Positions 1-9,235 are shown, counted from the first letter of the stretch. The stretch: 64,000 nt of DNA from JBBQCW01 sp038319025 (GCA_038319025.1 JBBQCW010000004.1:166092-230091), one strand, 5' to 3'. Notes: generated by a model from the sequence alone, not told the origin. Program-made: numbers and translations.

Positions 1-167
1 CTGCTTGGCCGACTGTAGCGGAGATTCCGTAGTCAGATGCCGTTTATCTGCGGCCGGCTACGACTTGTACACATGAGGGGTCTGCGACTTGACCGCCTGG
101 ACAGGTTCTGACCCCTGCTCACCGTCGTTCAGCCGAACCTCAGCAGCCGCGTGACATCCTGCGTTGC
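1..167. other. left edge, no gene recognised
   Basis: No convincing coding region is visible. All forward frames stop early; the longest forward tail stops at 74-76. The stretch lies upstream of the epimerase at 168 and holds one spaced inverted repeat at 76-116. No TAnnnT hexamer sits 6-8 nt before the epimerase ATG, so its promoter is not identified. Confidence 0.5.
76..116. repeat. spaced inverted repeat AGGGGTC/GACCCCT
   Basis: Seven-base arms at 76-82 and 110-116 form a perfect inverted repeat around a 27-nt centre. It could be a terminator of a gene to the left, an operator, or an end of an old mobile element. Nothing else in the sequence decides between these. Confidence 0.35.
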
Positions 168-1109
168 ATGCGCACACTCGTCACCGGCGGAGCCGGCTTC
201 ATCGGATCCAATCTCGTGGACGCGCTCGTGGCGCGCGGGGACGACGTCACGGTCCTCGACGACATCTCGACGGGCCGTGAAACCAATCTCGACGGTGCGC
301 GCGAGCGCGGGGCGACCCTGGTTCGCGGCGACATCCGCGAGCGGGATCAGGTGGCAGCGGCGATGAGCGAGGCGCGGCCTGAGGTGGTCTTCCACCTGGC
401 CGCGCAGATCGACGTGCGCAAGTCCGTCGACGATCCGGCCTGGGATGCACAGACCAACGTGGTGGGCACGATCAACGTACTCGAGGCGGCGCGCGTCGCC
501 GGAGTCGGACGCGTGGTCAACACGTCCACCGGCGGTGCGATCTACGGGGAGACCGAAAACATTCCCACTGCTGAGACCGAGGAGCCGCGTCCGATGGCCG
601 CCTACGGGCAGTCCAAGTTCTGCGCCGAGCGCTACTGCGGGTGGGCGCAGCGACTGCACGGACTGTCGACCGTCACCGTGCGCCTGGGCAACGTCTATGG
701 CCCGCGGCAGGACCCGCTCGGTGAGGCAGGCGTGATCGCGATCTACTGCGGCCTGCTGGCCGGCGGCGGGAGCCCGACGATCTACGGCACGGGCGAGCAG
801 ACGCGGGACTACGTGTACGTAGGCGACGTGGTGGCCGCGCAGTTGGCCGCAGCGGGAGCCGGCGAGGTTCACGGCGAGGTCAACGTGGGAACGGGCCGGG
901 AGACGAGCGTCCTGCAGATCGTCTCCGCGCTGTGCGAGGCATCGGGCACCGCACCCCGTGACTTTGAGCCGATCTTCGCGCCTGGTCGCGCGGGCGAGAT
1001 CGATCGCTCGTGTCTGGACGTCACGCTGGCCCGGGAGGTGCTGGGCTGGAGCGCGGGGGTGACCATCGAGGATGGGTTGCGCAGCACGTTGGCCGCAACG
1101 GCAGTCTGA
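168..1109 (+). CDS. NAD-dependent epimerase/dehydratase (UDP-glucose 4-epimerase-like)
   Basis: Extended short-chain dehydrogenase of 313 aa, the usual length for GalE-type sugar-nucleotide epimerases. The N-terminal Rossmann motif TGGAGFIGS is at residues 6-14, the serine/threonine region TSTGGAIYG near 120, and the catalytic pair is Tyr146/Lys150 in YGQSK. It should act in the cytosol on a nucleoside-diphosphate sugar, most likely interconverting C4 epimers; the exact substrate cannot be read from sequence. It ends in a hairpin and converges on the secreted glycosidase gene. Its place at the edge of a glycan locus supports a role in precursor supply. Confidence 0.85.
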   Translation: MRTLVTGGAGFIGSNLVDALVARGDDVTVLDDISTGRETNLDGARERGATLVRGDIRERDQVAAAMSEARPEVVFHLAAQIDVRKSVDDPAWDAQTNVVGTINVLEAARVAGVGRVVNTSTGGAIYGETENIPTAETEEPRPMAAYGQSKFCAERYCGWAQRLHGLSTVTVRLGNVYGPRQDPLGEAGVIAIYCGLLAGGGSPTIYGTGEQTRDYVYVGDVVAAQLAAAGAGEVHGEVNVGTGRETSVLQIVSALCEASGTAPRDFEPIFAPGRAGEIDRSCLDVTLAREVLGWSAGVTIEDGLRSTLAATAV

Positions 1110-1113
1110 GCGC

Positions 1114-1141
1114 GCCACCGCTGAGTAAGGTCAGCGGTGGC
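1114..1141. terminator. bidirectional hairpin terminator
   Basis: An 11-bp perfect stem (1114-1124 with 1131-1141) closes a 6-nt loop between the stops of two convergent genes, and overlaps the last codons of the minus-strand one. There is no strong U-tract, as is common in high-GC actinobacteria. Confidence 0.7.
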
Positions 1142-3140
1142 GGACGCCTACAAGGCCGCCGGCCGCGGACTTCAGACCGGTGAGTCCCGTGACGTAGCCC
1201 TTCAGCGTCAGAACGACCTTGGTCCCCTTCTTGCGGCCGAGTCTCTTTAGGCCCGCGCGGTTGATGGTGATCGTGACCCTGCCGCTTTTTGTTCCGGGCA
1301 CCGTGCCGCTGATGGTCCCAGCGACGGGCATGCGCTTGCGCCGTTGCTTGCTGGTTTTCGGGCGCAGGGTCAGCGTGCCCGTTACGACGCAGGCGTCGTC
1401 CCCGGGAGAACTGCAGGTGAATGCAAGCCGACCGGTGCCCTTCTTGCCGATCGTCACGTACTTCCGACTGATGGTGAACTTTGGCGGTCCCACCTTGACG
1501 ATCGTGAAGTTCGCCCGCACCGGATCGGGGTCGATGTTGCCGGCCAGATCCACCGCCCGCACGTCCACCTCGTGGTCGCCGAGCCTAAGCGCGGGCGTCG
1601 TGTACGGGGAGGTGCACGCGGCGTACGGAGAGCCGTCCTGACGGCATTGGAACCCGGCCACCCCGTACGCGTCCTTCCCGCTGAAGGCGATCATCAGGGC
1701 CGTCTGGGATGTGCGTGGCGACGTGCGGTCGGTGATGAGCGTGTTGGGCGGGCTCAGATCGAGCTGCCACTTGCCGACGGCCGGGGTGGCGTCGACATTC
1801 CCTTGGGCGTCGAACGCGCGTACGCGGATCTGGTGATCGCCCTCCCGGGAGTTCGCTGCATCGAACGGGGAGGAACAGCCCTTCCAGGCCGATCCGTCGG
1901 GGGAGCACTGAAAGTGCACGCCGGCGTCATTCTCCGTGGCGTCGAAGGCGATCGGCTGGTGGTGCGTGTCGTTCGTGAAGCCGGGAGTGGCACGGATGGC
2001 GGTGTCCGGGTCGGTGATGTCAAGGGTGTTGCCTCCCGGGAGGGCGCAGACATCCGTGCCCGGCGGGTTGGGGCCGAGGAACTCGAGGAAGCTTGCGTAC
2101 GCCGGCTTGGGCACTCCGAGGATGTCGAGGAGCCCGTTGTGCACTCCCCAGTAGTCAGCCAGCCCCAGCGCCTGGGGACTTGCGTCCTGTAGGGCGAACC
2201 ACAGGACATGATCGAGGTTCCACCGCGCGCGGCAGCCGAGCATCTGACCCCACGCTTGGCGCAGGTAGGCGTTCTGCGTGAGCGCCGACACGGTGAAGGG
2301 GTGGGCGGGGCCACCAGAGGCCCAGCTCATCTCCGTGACCCACAGCGGGCGTGAGCCGTCGCCGTTCTCGAGCATGATCCGGCGCGCCTCGTCGAGCACG
2401 TGCACGGCGGCCGCCGGGTCGGTCGCGTAGGCGTGCACGGCGGCGACGTCAAAGCTCGAGGCAAAGCCGGGCTGCTGGTAGAGGCCGGCGAGGAAGTCAG
2501 TGAGCGACATGCCCGTGGGCTCGCCGGGGAATTCGTCCAACCCGGACATCAGGACAGTCGCCTGAGGATCCGTGGTCTTGATCGTCTGCGAGACCTTGAC
2601 CAGGAACCCCGCGTAGTCGGCGGGCGTGGGGTTGGGCCACTCGGCGCCGCCGTTGACTTCGTTCCACACCTGCCAGCTGACCCTGGGGATCCTGGGCTTG
2701 CGGTTCCAGAACGATGAGTCCGGCGCGTAGCGAGCGACCGCTGCGGCCACGAACTCGCGGTACCCGTTCGGTCCGTCGAGGGCCTCGCCGGTTGGGGGTC
2801 GCCTTGTCGCCCCGCAGGCCCAGGCGGCACAGCCGTTGAGGGCGAAAATCAGGTCGTAGCCGTCCTGCGCCGCCTGGTTGGCGAGGGCGTCCGGCGAGGT
2901 CCAGTTGTACCCGGAGCGCGATGTGGGCTGGATGTCATCCCAGCCGAGGGAGCCGCGCAAAAGGCGCAGGCCGGAGGCGCCGAGCGCCGCGGATTGCAGA
3001 TCACTGGGATACGACCAGGAGCCGACTCCGAAGAAGCCCGAAGGCGTAACGGTGGATTGCGCGGAGGGGGCAGCGAGGACGATGACCGCGGCGCATGCGG
3101 CAACGACAGTGAGCACCGCGCGGGCGCGGTTCGACCGCAT
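1131..3140 (-). CDS. secreted clan GH-A-like glycoside hydrolase with C-terminal Ig-like repeats
   Basis: I start this at the ATG at 3140 (669 aa) because a clean signal peptide follows it: basic MRSNRAR, then a hydrophobic stretch ending in AxA near residue 28. The reading frame continues upstream but without signal-peptide character. Residues about 35-370 resemble a (beta/alpha)8 GH39/GH5-type catalytic domain, with acid/base Glu161 in WNEVN and likely nucleophile Glu270 in VTEMSW. The acid/base motif has Val where its paralogues have Pro. The C-terminal half holds two related repeats with paired Cys and a GDHxxxVRAxDxxGN signature, then a basic beta-rich tail. Probably cuts or trims the exported glycan. 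It lies 49 bp downstream of the CpsB-like gene and may be cotranscribed. Confidence 0.75.
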   Translation of the reverse strand: MRSNRARAVLTVVAACAAVIVLAAPSAQSTVTPSGFFGVGSWSYPSDLQSAALGASGLRLLRGSLGWDDIQPTSRSGYNWTSPDALANQAAQDGYDLIFALNGCAAWACGATRRPPTGEALDGPNGYREFVAAAVARYAPDSSFWNRKPRIPRVSWQVWNEVNGGAEWPNPTPADYAGFLVKVSQTIKTTDPQATVLMSGLDEFPGEPTGMSLTDFLAGLYQQPGFASSFDVAAVHAYATDPAAAVHVLDEARRIMLENGDGSRPLWVTEMSWASGGPAHPFTVSALTQNAYLRQAWGQMLGCRARWNLDHVLWFALQDASPQALGLADYWGVHNGLLDILGVPKPAYASFLEFLGPNPPGTDVCALPGGNTLDITDPDTAIRATPGFTNDTHHQPIAFDATENDAGVHFQCSPDGSAWKGCSSPFDAANSREGDHQIRVRAFDAQGNVDATPAVGKWQLDLSPPNTLITDRTSPRTSQTALMIAFSGKDAYGVAGFQCRQDGSPYAACTSPYTTPALRLGDHEVDVRAVDLAGNIDPDPVRANFTIVKVGPPKFTISRKYVTIGKKGTGRLAFTCSSPGDDACVVTGTLTLRPKTSKQRRKRMPVAGTISGTVPGTKSGRVTITINRAGLKRLGRKKGTKVVLTLKGYVTGLTGLKSAAGGLVGVRHR

Positions 3141-3189
3141 CACCGTGGATTGGCAAGCCACTCCACCATGGTGGCACAGTTGTCTTCGT

Positions 3190-3966
3190 TCAGCGAAGGT
3201 GGAAGCGGCGCCTCCGAGGCCGCTCTGGCGCCGGCGGAAATGAGGCAGGTGCAGGTGGGAGGGCGGTGCCGGCCAGGATGGCGCTGGGCACCTGAACGCA
3301 CCACCATTCGACAAACCGCTCGAGACCGGCCTCCTCGAGGTGTGATAGCAGCCCGGGTGGGCGTCGGACGGCGTCGTGCGCGTCGGACGCGACGCTATGT
3401 GCCAGGCCCCGCTCGACGAACTCCAGGGCGGTCTGGCGCACCTCCGCACCGAACTGCCCGGAAAAGGCGGCGGCCGTGATCGACGTGAGCGCGCCGTCGC
3501 TGATCAGTTGCTCCAGCAGGTCAGGCGAGCGGTGAAAGGTCGGGCTGCGTTCGGGGTGGGCGATCAGAATTCGGTGGCCGCGGTCTTGGAGGTGGGCGAC
3601 GATGCGCTCGAAGCCGACGGCGGATACCTCGAGCGGAGCCTCGAGAAGGAGCCAGCCCTCCGGGTTTGCTCCCAGTTTGAGCGCTGACAGCTCATCGTCG
3701 GAGAGATCGGCTGCGCAGGACATTGCGACCTCTCCGCCGGTGGTCACCTCAAGGGGGATCTGCTCACCGGCCAAGCGGGCGCGGACATCTGCCACGCCGG
3801 CGGCCACCAGCGACGCCCGCGTGGGGATCTCCCACGTGACGTGCGGAGTGGCGGCCACGCACGTGACGCCGGCGGCTACGTGCCTGCCCGCCAGTGCAAC
3901 GGTTTTGTCCATGGTCGCCGGGCCGTCATCGATGCCGGGGAGGAGGTGGCAGTGCAGGTCGATCAT
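3190..3966 (-). CDS. CpsB/YwqE-type PHP-family tyrosine-protein phosphatase
   Basis: The 258-aa protein begins with the PHP metal-binding motif HCH (His5, His7) in DLHCHLLPGIDDGP and carries further metal-ligand motifs: TPH in the first third, AHPER, and SDAH near the end. This family dephosphorylates the tyrosine-rich tail of bacterial tyrosine kinases that control capsule length. The matching kinase is the Wzc-like protein at 19238-20893, some 15 kb away. The ATG at 3966 is chosen because the domain starts right there and a TACGCT hexamer lies 8 nt upstream; upstream in-frame sequence has no domain character. The C-terminus is proline/arginine-rich. Confidence 0.85.
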   Translation of the reverse strand: MIDLHCHLLPGIDDGPATMDKTVALAGRHVAAGVTCVAATPHVTWEIPTRASLVAAGVADVRARLAGEQIPLEVTTGGEVAMSCAADLSDDELSALKLGANPEGWLLLEAPLEVSAVGFERIVAHLQDRGHRILIAHPERSPTFHRSPDLLEQLISDGALTSITAAAFSGQFGAEVRQTALEFVERGLAHSVASDAHDAVRRPPGLLSHLEEAGLERFVEWWCVQVPSAILAGTALPPAPASFPPAPERPRRRRFHLR

Positions 3967-3974
3967 GGTTCCTG

Positions 3975-3980
3975 AGCGTA
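3975..3980 (-). promoter_or_regulatory. -10 element TACGCT for CpsB-like gene
   Basis: On the minus strand TACGCT ends 8 nt before the ATG at 3966. The spacing suits a leaderless or near-leaderless mRNA. An AGGAA just before the ATG could act as a short ribosome binding site instead. Confidence 0.5.
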
Positions 3981-4196
3981 GGGAGCGCGGCCGTCCAGCG
4001 ACCCCGTGCTGCATTCGGTGACGGCTCTCGACAGAATTTGTGCGTTCGCTTAGGATTTTCGAGTCGGCGCGCAACGGGGCCTGCCTGCCTCCTATTCTCC
4101 AGCGTGGATGTCCATTGGCACCACCCACCGCAGGGATTCCCTTGTCCTACTCGCCGCGCCGGTGCCGGCGCGGCGTGGGGTTCCGGTGGCGTGCCT

Positions 4197-4763
4197 ATGA
4201 CCGTGGCGGGCGGGATCGTCAGGGCACTGAACCGCTTCGACCTGCTCGGGCGGGCGATGCGGGAGCTCGCCTTCCGCAAGCTGATTGGCCTGGACGGACG
4301 ACTCACCGCGTACCGCCTGCTCGGGGCAACGATCGGCGAGAACGTCTACATCGGCGCGTCCTCGTCGATCCGCATCCCCGCGAACGTCACGATCGGCGAG
4401 GGGACCCACATCGGTCGCAATGTGTTGATCGAGTCGTGGGGACAGGTCACCGTCGGGGCCCGCGTGATCATGAACGACGACGTCACCCTGCTCACCGGAA
4501 GCCACTACGTCGATTCCCCCACGATGGAGGGCGTTGTGCGCCCGATCACCATCGGGGACTACGCCTGGCTCCCGATGCACATCCGCATCCTGCCCGGGGT
4601 TAACATCGGGCCATATGCCGTCGTCGGTACGGGGGCGGTGGTGACCGAGTCCGTGCCTGAGTACACCGTGGTCGGCGGGAATCCGGCGGTCAAGATCGGC
4701 GACCGCGCGCGGCACGAGTACACCTATCGGGTGACGCTGCGCGACAAAGGTCTGGCGGGTTAG
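4197..4763 (+). CDS. left-handed beta-helix (hexapeptide repeat) acyltransferase
   Basis: This 188-aa protein has a short alpha-helical N-terminus and then successive hexapeptide turns (IGENVYIG, IGEGTHIG, ITIGDYAWL, IGPYAVVGTGAVV) typical of trimeric WbbJ/NodL/MaaA-type O-acetyltransferases. The C-terminal VVGGNPAVKIG signature is characteristic of this family. It probably adds acetyl groups from acetyl-CoA to a sugar of the glycan in the cytosol; the acceptor is unknown. The ATG at 4197 gives a natural N-terminus. An in-frame GTG at 4104, 5 nt after TATTCT, would add 31 proline-rich residues and is the alternative. Converges with the FkbM gene at 4807. Confidence 0.8.
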   Translation: MTVAGGIVRALNRFDLLGRAMRELAFRKLIGLDGRLTAYRLLGATIGENVYIGASSSIRIPANVTIGEGTHIGRNVLIESWGQVTVGARVIMNDDVTLLTGSHYVDSPTMEGVVRPITIGDYAWLPMHIRILPGVNIGPYAVVGTGAVVTESVPEYTVVGGNPAVKIGDRARHEYTYRVTLRDKGLAG

Positions 4764-4806
4764 CACTACCGGAACTCGCCGTTGGAGTCGGTGAGAGCAA
4801 CGCCGC

Positions 4807-5643
4807 TCAGGGGCCAGGTCGCCAAGCCCAGATCGTGCCGTGACCGTGATGAGACGGAGGCGAGGCCTCGATCTCGAACCCCGCATTCGAGAACGCGTCG
4901 ATAGCGGCCGCACGCGGGTCCCCGGACGGGGCGCCGTACCGGTGCCACTCGATGGTCATGGCCGGGGTCGGCAGGTGGGCGAACCGTGGGTCGAGCAGGA
5001 TCGGCCACTCGCTGCCTTCGATGTCGATCTTGACCAGGTCGGAGGCGGCAATCGTCGGCAGGACGTCGATGACGGGGACTTTGACGGTGTTCGGGGATGA
5101 CGCGTCTGATACCCGCGAGTCGGCGAAGTTCCCCGCCTCGAGGTAGGCCATCCCCGCCGCGTTGCCCGCGCAAGCCTCGATCAGTGTCCACGCATCGCCC
5201 ACGTCGTTGACTTCCATGCACCGCCGGAGGACTGGGAGGTTGAGGGGGTCTGGCTCCAGCGACGTGAGCTGTGCGTCGGGGAAAGCGCGTAGCGCGTAGG
5301 CGCCGAACAGGCCGATGTTGGCACCGAGATCCAGGATGCGAGGGCGGCGCGCCGGCATCACGGCTCGCACGCGCTCCGGCAACCCGTAGGAGTCGGCGAC
5401 GCCGAAGATCTCGTCGAAGATCTCGATGTCCCGGGTGCGATGGCGTACCGCGATGTGGGCGTCGCTGCCCCGGAGGCGGTACACGCCGCGTCGCCCGGCA
5501 GGGGCCACCAACTCCGACAGTCCGAACGCGAGGGGCGACTCGAGCACGGCTCGCCGGCGGGGAGCCTTGCGGAGCACCTGCGCGGGCCGCGACCTCAGGG
5601 CGGCGTCGACCGGTGGGAACGCCTGTCTTACCCGTTCGAACAT
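4807..5643 (-). CDS. FkbM-family methyltransferase (copy 1)
   Basis: 278 aa. The SAM-binding motif I is ILDLGANIGLFG, followed by SLEPDP (acidic end of beta-2) and the FkbM hallmark LVKIDIEGSEW in the last third. FkbM enzymes are class I O-methyltransferases, often methylating sugar hydroxyls; the acceptor here is unknown. It is divergent from a second FkbM gene (5723) across 79 bp, and convergent with the acetyltransferase, so all three are plausible decorating enzymes. First of seven FkbM genes in the window. Confidence 0.82.
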   Translation of the reverse strand: MFERVRQAFPPVDAALRSRPAQVLRKAPRRRAVLESPLAFGLSELVAPAGRRGVYRLRGSDAHIAVRHRTRDIEIFDEIFGVADSYGLPERVRAVMPARRPRILDLGANIGLFGAYALRAFPDAQLTSLEPDPLNLPVLRRCMEVNDVGDAWTLIEACAGNAAGMAYLEAGNFADSRVSDASSPNTVKVPVIDVLPTIAASDLVKIDIEGSEWPILLDPRFAHLPTPAMTIEWHRYGAPSGDPRAAAIDAFSNAGFEIEASPPSHHGHGTIWAWRPGP

Positions 5644-5722
5644 TTACGTCTGCATCCCCGCTCGTTCTGGATCGGTCGACCTGGTCGTCGCCGGCCCGCA
5701 TGATGAGCGAAACTTCGCGGCG

Positions 5723-6373
5723 ATGTCAACCAAACAGCGAATCAAGCGCGCCATTCTGCCGGCGGCCGGCCCCCGGACCCTTCCGTTCGGGGTTTCGCGC
5801 GGGCTGCGCATGCAGATCGACTTCCAGCGGCAGACGGGGCAGTACCTGGGCCTCTACGAGATCGAGGTCGCCCGGCACCTACGCCGGCTGTGCCGAGGGG
5901 GCCGGGTCAGCTTCGACGTCGGCGCGCGTGAGGGATACGACGCCCTCATCTGCGCCAAGCTCACGGGGGCTCCCGTCCTGTCGTTCGAGGCCGAGCCCGC
6001 CAACCTGCCGCTCATGCAGGAGACGTTCGCGCTCAACCCGACCCTGGCGGCGCTGGTCACCCCGGTGCTGGGGTACGTCGGGGACGGCGGCGGCGACACC
6101 CTTCGGCTAGACGACTTCGTCGATGAGGCCCGACCGCCGGGATTCGTCAAGGTCGACGTGGAGGGCGCCGAGGAGTCGGTGCTGCGCGGCGCCGAGCGGC
6201 TGCTGGCGGGCCATCGCCCCGCCTTGATCGTCGAGACGCATTCCTGGGATGCGGAAGCTGCGTGCGGACGGCTACTGGCGTCTTACGGGTACCGGCTTAC
6301 GATCGTCAATCAGCGCCGCGTACTTCCTGACCACCGCCCCACCGGGCACAACCGCTGGCTCATCGCGGAGTGA
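5723..6373 (+). CDS. FkbM-family methyltransferase (copy 2)
   Basis: I start at the ATG at 5723 (216 aa); the frame extends upstream but there it overlaps the divergent FkbM gene and has no domain character. Motif I is degenerate (VSFDVGAREGYDA instead of the usual GAxxG), followed by SFEAEPAN and the FkbM signature VKVDVEGAEESVL. It is shorter than its paralogues because the N-terminal region is reduced. Likely sugar O-methyltransferase. It is followed at 126 bp by the small anchored protein gene. Confidence 0.78.
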   Translation: MSTKQRIKRAILPAAGPRTLPFGVSRGLRMQIDFQRQTGQYLGLYEIEVARHLRRLCRGGRVSFDVGAREGYDALICAKLTGAPVLSFEAEPANLPLMQETFALNPTLAALVTPVLGYVGDGGGDTLRLDDFVDEARPPGFVKVDVEGAEESVLRGAERLLAGHRPALIVETHSWDAEAACGRLLASYGYRLTIVNQRRVLPDHRPTGHNRWLIAE

Positions 6374-6498
6374 CTCCGAGCGCGAACCCCATACGTGAAA
6401 TTTTCCGAGGGGGTGACGTACCGACGATCGGTGTGCGCCAGCAGTCCCGATCGTCGGTCGTGTGTCAGTCTCCGGGGCCCCGATCCGTACTGACTCAC

Positions 6499-6999
6499 AT
6501 GCGCGTCATCCATGCTCTCATCACGATCGTCTTGATCGCCGCGGTCGCGGCTCCATCGGCGATGGCCGCCGGCTCCAACGCGCCTCCCGGGGCGGCCGGC
6601 ATCGATCAGTACCTCGAAACGATCCCCGACGGCAGCGGAAACAAGCCCCCCGGGAGCAACGGCCAGCGGCCGGTGCTGGCCGATCCGACGGTCGCCGCGC
6701 GAGCCAAGGTCGTCCTCGGCACCCACGCCCTTCGTACCTTCAAAAAGGCGGGCACCGCCGGAGCGGCTGTCGCCGCCCTCGCCGCGTCGAGCGCCCCGGC
6801 CGTGACCGGCGACGGCGCGAGCGCCCCCCCGAGCGCCGACGACGGCAATGCCTTCGACGCCGTGGCGAGCGTCGTCACGGGTGACACGGACTCCGGGCTC
6901 GGCATCCTGCTGCCGTTGCTCCTCGTGCTGTCCGTCGTCGTGCTCGTCGGCATCGCCCTGCTGGCCCGCGGGCGGAAGGGCTCCGAGGAGCCTCGGTGA
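6499..6999 (+). CDS. small exported protein with C-terminal membrane anchor
   Basis: I do not recognise this 166-aa protein. It has a signal peptide (MRVIHALITI then a hydrophobic core ending near AMA, residue 23), a Gly/Ser/Pro/Ala-rich low-complexity middle, one C-terminal hydrophobic helix, and a basic tail (RGRKGSEEPR). It overlaps the following polymerase gene by GTGA, so the two are translationally coupled. The architecture resembles C-terminal sorting-signal proteins (compare 33050-33400). It may be a surface protein that carries or organises the glycan made by its neighbour; that is inference. Confidence 0.65.
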   Translation: MRVIHALITIVLIAAVAAPSAMAAGSNAPPGAAGIDQYLETIPDGSGNKPPGSNGQRPVLADPTVAARAKVVLGTHALRTFKKAGTAGAAVAALAASSAPAVTGDGASAPPSADDGNAFDAVASVVTGDTDSGLGILLPLLLVLSVVVLVGIALLARGRKGSEEPR

Positions 7000-8996
7000 G
7001 CACCCCGGCGGTTGAGACGGCGGATCGCACGAGCGGTGGGACCTGGCTGAGGCTGGTCCCGCCTCTAGACCTCCCCGCAATTGCGGCCTGGCTGCTGCCG
7101 TTCTCCCTCGTCGTCGTTCTCGCCTTCGCCGGCGGCGGCTATGACCAGGTCGTCCGGGGTGAGCTCGGCATCGGCGTCTGGTGGCTGGTCGGGGTCGGCA
7201 CGCTGACCGGCGCCGTGTCGTTGCGGTTCGGACGAGGCGGCCGGGTGGCCCTAGGGCTGCTGGGGGCGTTCGCGGCCTGGACCACGCTCGCGCTTCTGTG
7301 GACCGACAGCTCGGAGCGGACGGTGGCCGAAGTCGCGCGGATGATCACGTACGTCGGCATCCTCGTCCTTGCGCTCTCGACCCAAGGCCGCTCTGGCGTG
7401 CGCCATGCAGTGAACGGAGCCGGCAGCGCGGTCGCCGTCGTAGCGGCCGCAGCTGTGCTGTCGCGCCTGCACCCGGAGTGGTTCCCGAACGAGGCTCTCT
7501 ACGACGTCTTCCCCGCGACCCGCAACCGCCTCGCCTATCCGCTGGGGTACTGGAACCTGCTTGCCGGCCTCGTGGTGATGGGCCTGCCGCTCCTACTGGC
7601 GATGGCCGCGTACGGCCGCACGGTGCTCATGCGATCGGTCTCCCTGGCGGCCGTACCGGTCATCGGCCTCTGCGTCTACTTAGCGGTTTCCCGCGGGGCG
7701 CTCATCGCCCTGGTGCTGAGTTGCCTCGCCTGGCTTCTGCTCGCGTCGAATCGGCTGCCGAAACTGTTGCAACTACTCACGGCCGGCGTCGGGACCGCCG
7801 TGTTGTGCATCGCCGCCGACGCGCGCGACGCGCTGCAGGAGAACCTCGGAAACGCCGCTCACCTGCGGGAGGGCGATGAGCTGCTGTTGCTCGTCGTACT
7901 GGTTTGCGGCGGCGTGGGACTGGTAGGCGCCGCCCTGGCGCTCGCGGATCGGCACGCCACGCGGCCGCGGTGGATGCAACCGTCCCGCAGACTCGTCGCC
8001 GGGCTGTTCTCCGGAGCGGCCGTGGTCCTAGTGCTGGGGTTCTTCGCCGCCGGCGGCGCGGGTTGGGCCCAAAATCGTTGGAACAACTTCAAGGGCGGGG
8101 CCCAGCCGGCGGTCATCACAGGCGACGACGCGATTGCCCGCCTGCGCTCGATCGACAGCAACGGCCGGTACCAGTATTGGAAGCTCGCCGTGCAATCCGT
8201 CGAGTCGAGCTCGCTGGGCACGGGTCCCGGAACCTTTGAGTACCTGTGGTCTAAGGACGGCAACGCCGCAGCTGGGGGGTTCATACGTGACGCGCACTCG
8301 CTGTGGTTTCAGGCACTGGCCGAGACGGGAATCGTGGGTATGCTGCTCGTGGTTGCCTTCTTCTTGGCCGTCCTGGGCATCGGGTCGGTCCGCGCCCTGC
8401 GATCAGAGGATCTCGATCACCGAGCCGGGCTGGCGGGTGCCGTCGCCGGACTTGTGGCGTTCGTCTCGTGCGCCTCGATCGAATGGGCGTGGCAGATGAC
8501 CGTCCTGCCCGCCGTGGCGCTGGTGCTGGCCGCCGTCGCCGTCTCCGGGACCGCCGATCGTTGGTTGCGGACAGATCGCGACCGCCACAGGCAGCGGCTT
8601 CGCCCCTTGGCCGTCCGCATCGCCGTGGCGGTCGTGTCGGTGGCCGCGGTCGTTGTGGTGGCCCTTCCGATGGCGGGCGCCGCCGACCTGCGAGACAGCC
8701 AACGACTGGCAGCGGCCGGGCAGCTCGACGCGGCGCTGCAGAGCGCGCGCGACGCCTCATCGGCCCAGCCCTACTCGGCGAGCGCCCTGATGCAACAGGC
8801 CCTGATTCTGGAGCGTGGGGGCGATACGAAGTCGGCGCTCACCGCCGTAGACCGGGCGACCACGGCAGAGCCGACGAACTGGCGCACATGGCTCATCCGC
8901 TCGGAGATCGAGGCACGAGCCGGTGAGACCGGCCCGGCGCTGCGATCGTACCGCCGTGCCCGTTCCCTGAATCCCCGATCCCTGATCTTTCGGTGA
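6996..8996 (+). CDS. O-antigen polymerase/ligase-like membrane protein with C-terminal TPRs
   Basis: 666 aa with roughly 12 hydrophobic segments over residues 25-550, a large periplasmic-type loop containing WAQNRWNNF and a GTGPGTFEYLW motif typical of Wzy_C/WaaL proteins, and LAVSRGALIALVLS before it. The last ~90 residues form two to three TPR-like helix pairs (LDAALQSARDAS, ALTAVDRATTAEP, LRSYRRARSLNP). This class polymerises lipid-linked repeat units or ligates chains on the outer face of the membrane. The start is the GTG of a GTGA overlap with the upstream anchored-protein gene, and its stop overlaps the next ATG, so three genes form a tight operon. One of two such proteins here (also 17615-19231). 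Confidence 0.82.
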   Translation: MSTPAVETADRTSGGTWLRLVPPLDLPAIAAWLLPFSLVVVLAFAGGGYDQVVRGELGIGVWWLVGVGTLTGAVSLRFGRGGRVALGLLGAFAAWTTLALLWTDSSERTVAEVARMITYVGILVLALSTQGRSGVRHAVNGAGSAVAVVAAAAVLSRLHPEWFPNEALYDVFPATRNRLAYPLGYWNLLAGLVVMGLPLLLAMAAYGRTVLMRSVSLAAVPVIGLCVYLAVSRGALIALVLSCLAWLLLASNRLPKLLQLLTAGVGTAVLCIAADARDALQENLGNAAHLREGDELLLLVVLVCGGVGLVGAALALADRHATRPRWMQPSRRLVAGLFSGAAVVLVLGFFAAGGAGWAQNRWNNFKGGAQPAVITGDDAIARLRSIDSNGRYQYWKLAVQSVESSSLGTGPGTFEYLWSKDGNAAAGGFIRDAHSLWFQALAETGIVGMLLVVAFFLAVLGIGSVRALRSEDLDHRAGLAGAVAGLVAFVSCASIEWAWQMTVLPAVALVLAAVAVSGTADRWLRTDRDRHRQRLRPLAVRIAVAVVSVAAVVVVALPMAGAADLRDSQRLAAAGQLDAALQSARDASSAQPYSASALMQQALILERGGDTKSALTAVDRATTAEPTNWRTWLIRSEIEARAGETGPALRSYRRARSLNPRSLIFR

Positions 8997-9235
8997 TGAG
9001 CGCCCCGGAAGACCCGCGCCCGGTGACCGCCGCCGAAGTGGAGGCTTTGGAGCGCCGCCTGGAGCGCTGTCGCCCCGAGATGACCGTGGGCTTTGACTCG
9101 CAGCTCGAGCGCGCGGTGAGCGCCGGTGTCGCACGCTACGGGCCGCAGGCCAGACCGTCGCGGCTGTGCCTGCGGTGCGCAGCGTTTGTGGCCGCTGGCG
9201 CCGGGTTCCTCGCTGTCGCGGCCCTTTCGCTGTAG
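8996..9235 (+). CDS. small protein with C-terminal transmembrane helix
   Basis: Unrecognised 79-aa protein. The first 55 residues are charged (VTAAEVEALERRLERC, probable helix), followed by LCLRCAAFVAAGAGFLAVAA as one membrane helix at the very C-terminus, so the bulk should face the cytosol. The ATG overlaps the polymerase stop by one base; a GTG one codon earlier is also possible. Its tight coupling suggests an accessory subunit of the polymerase. Confidence 0.6.
   Translation: MSAPEDPRPVTAAEVEALERRLERCRPEMTVGFDSQLERAVSAGVARYGPQARPSRLCLRCAAFVAAGAGFLAVAALSL

Noticed and set aside
129..1118. 329-codon minus-strand frame
   Set aside because: It is the exact antisense of the epimerase, which carries all the expected motifs.
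4104..4196. GTG start at 4104 for the acetyltransferase
   Set aside because: TATTCT is only 5 nt upstream and the extra 31 residues are proline-rich and unlike the family. The ATG at 4197 is kept, but not with certainty.
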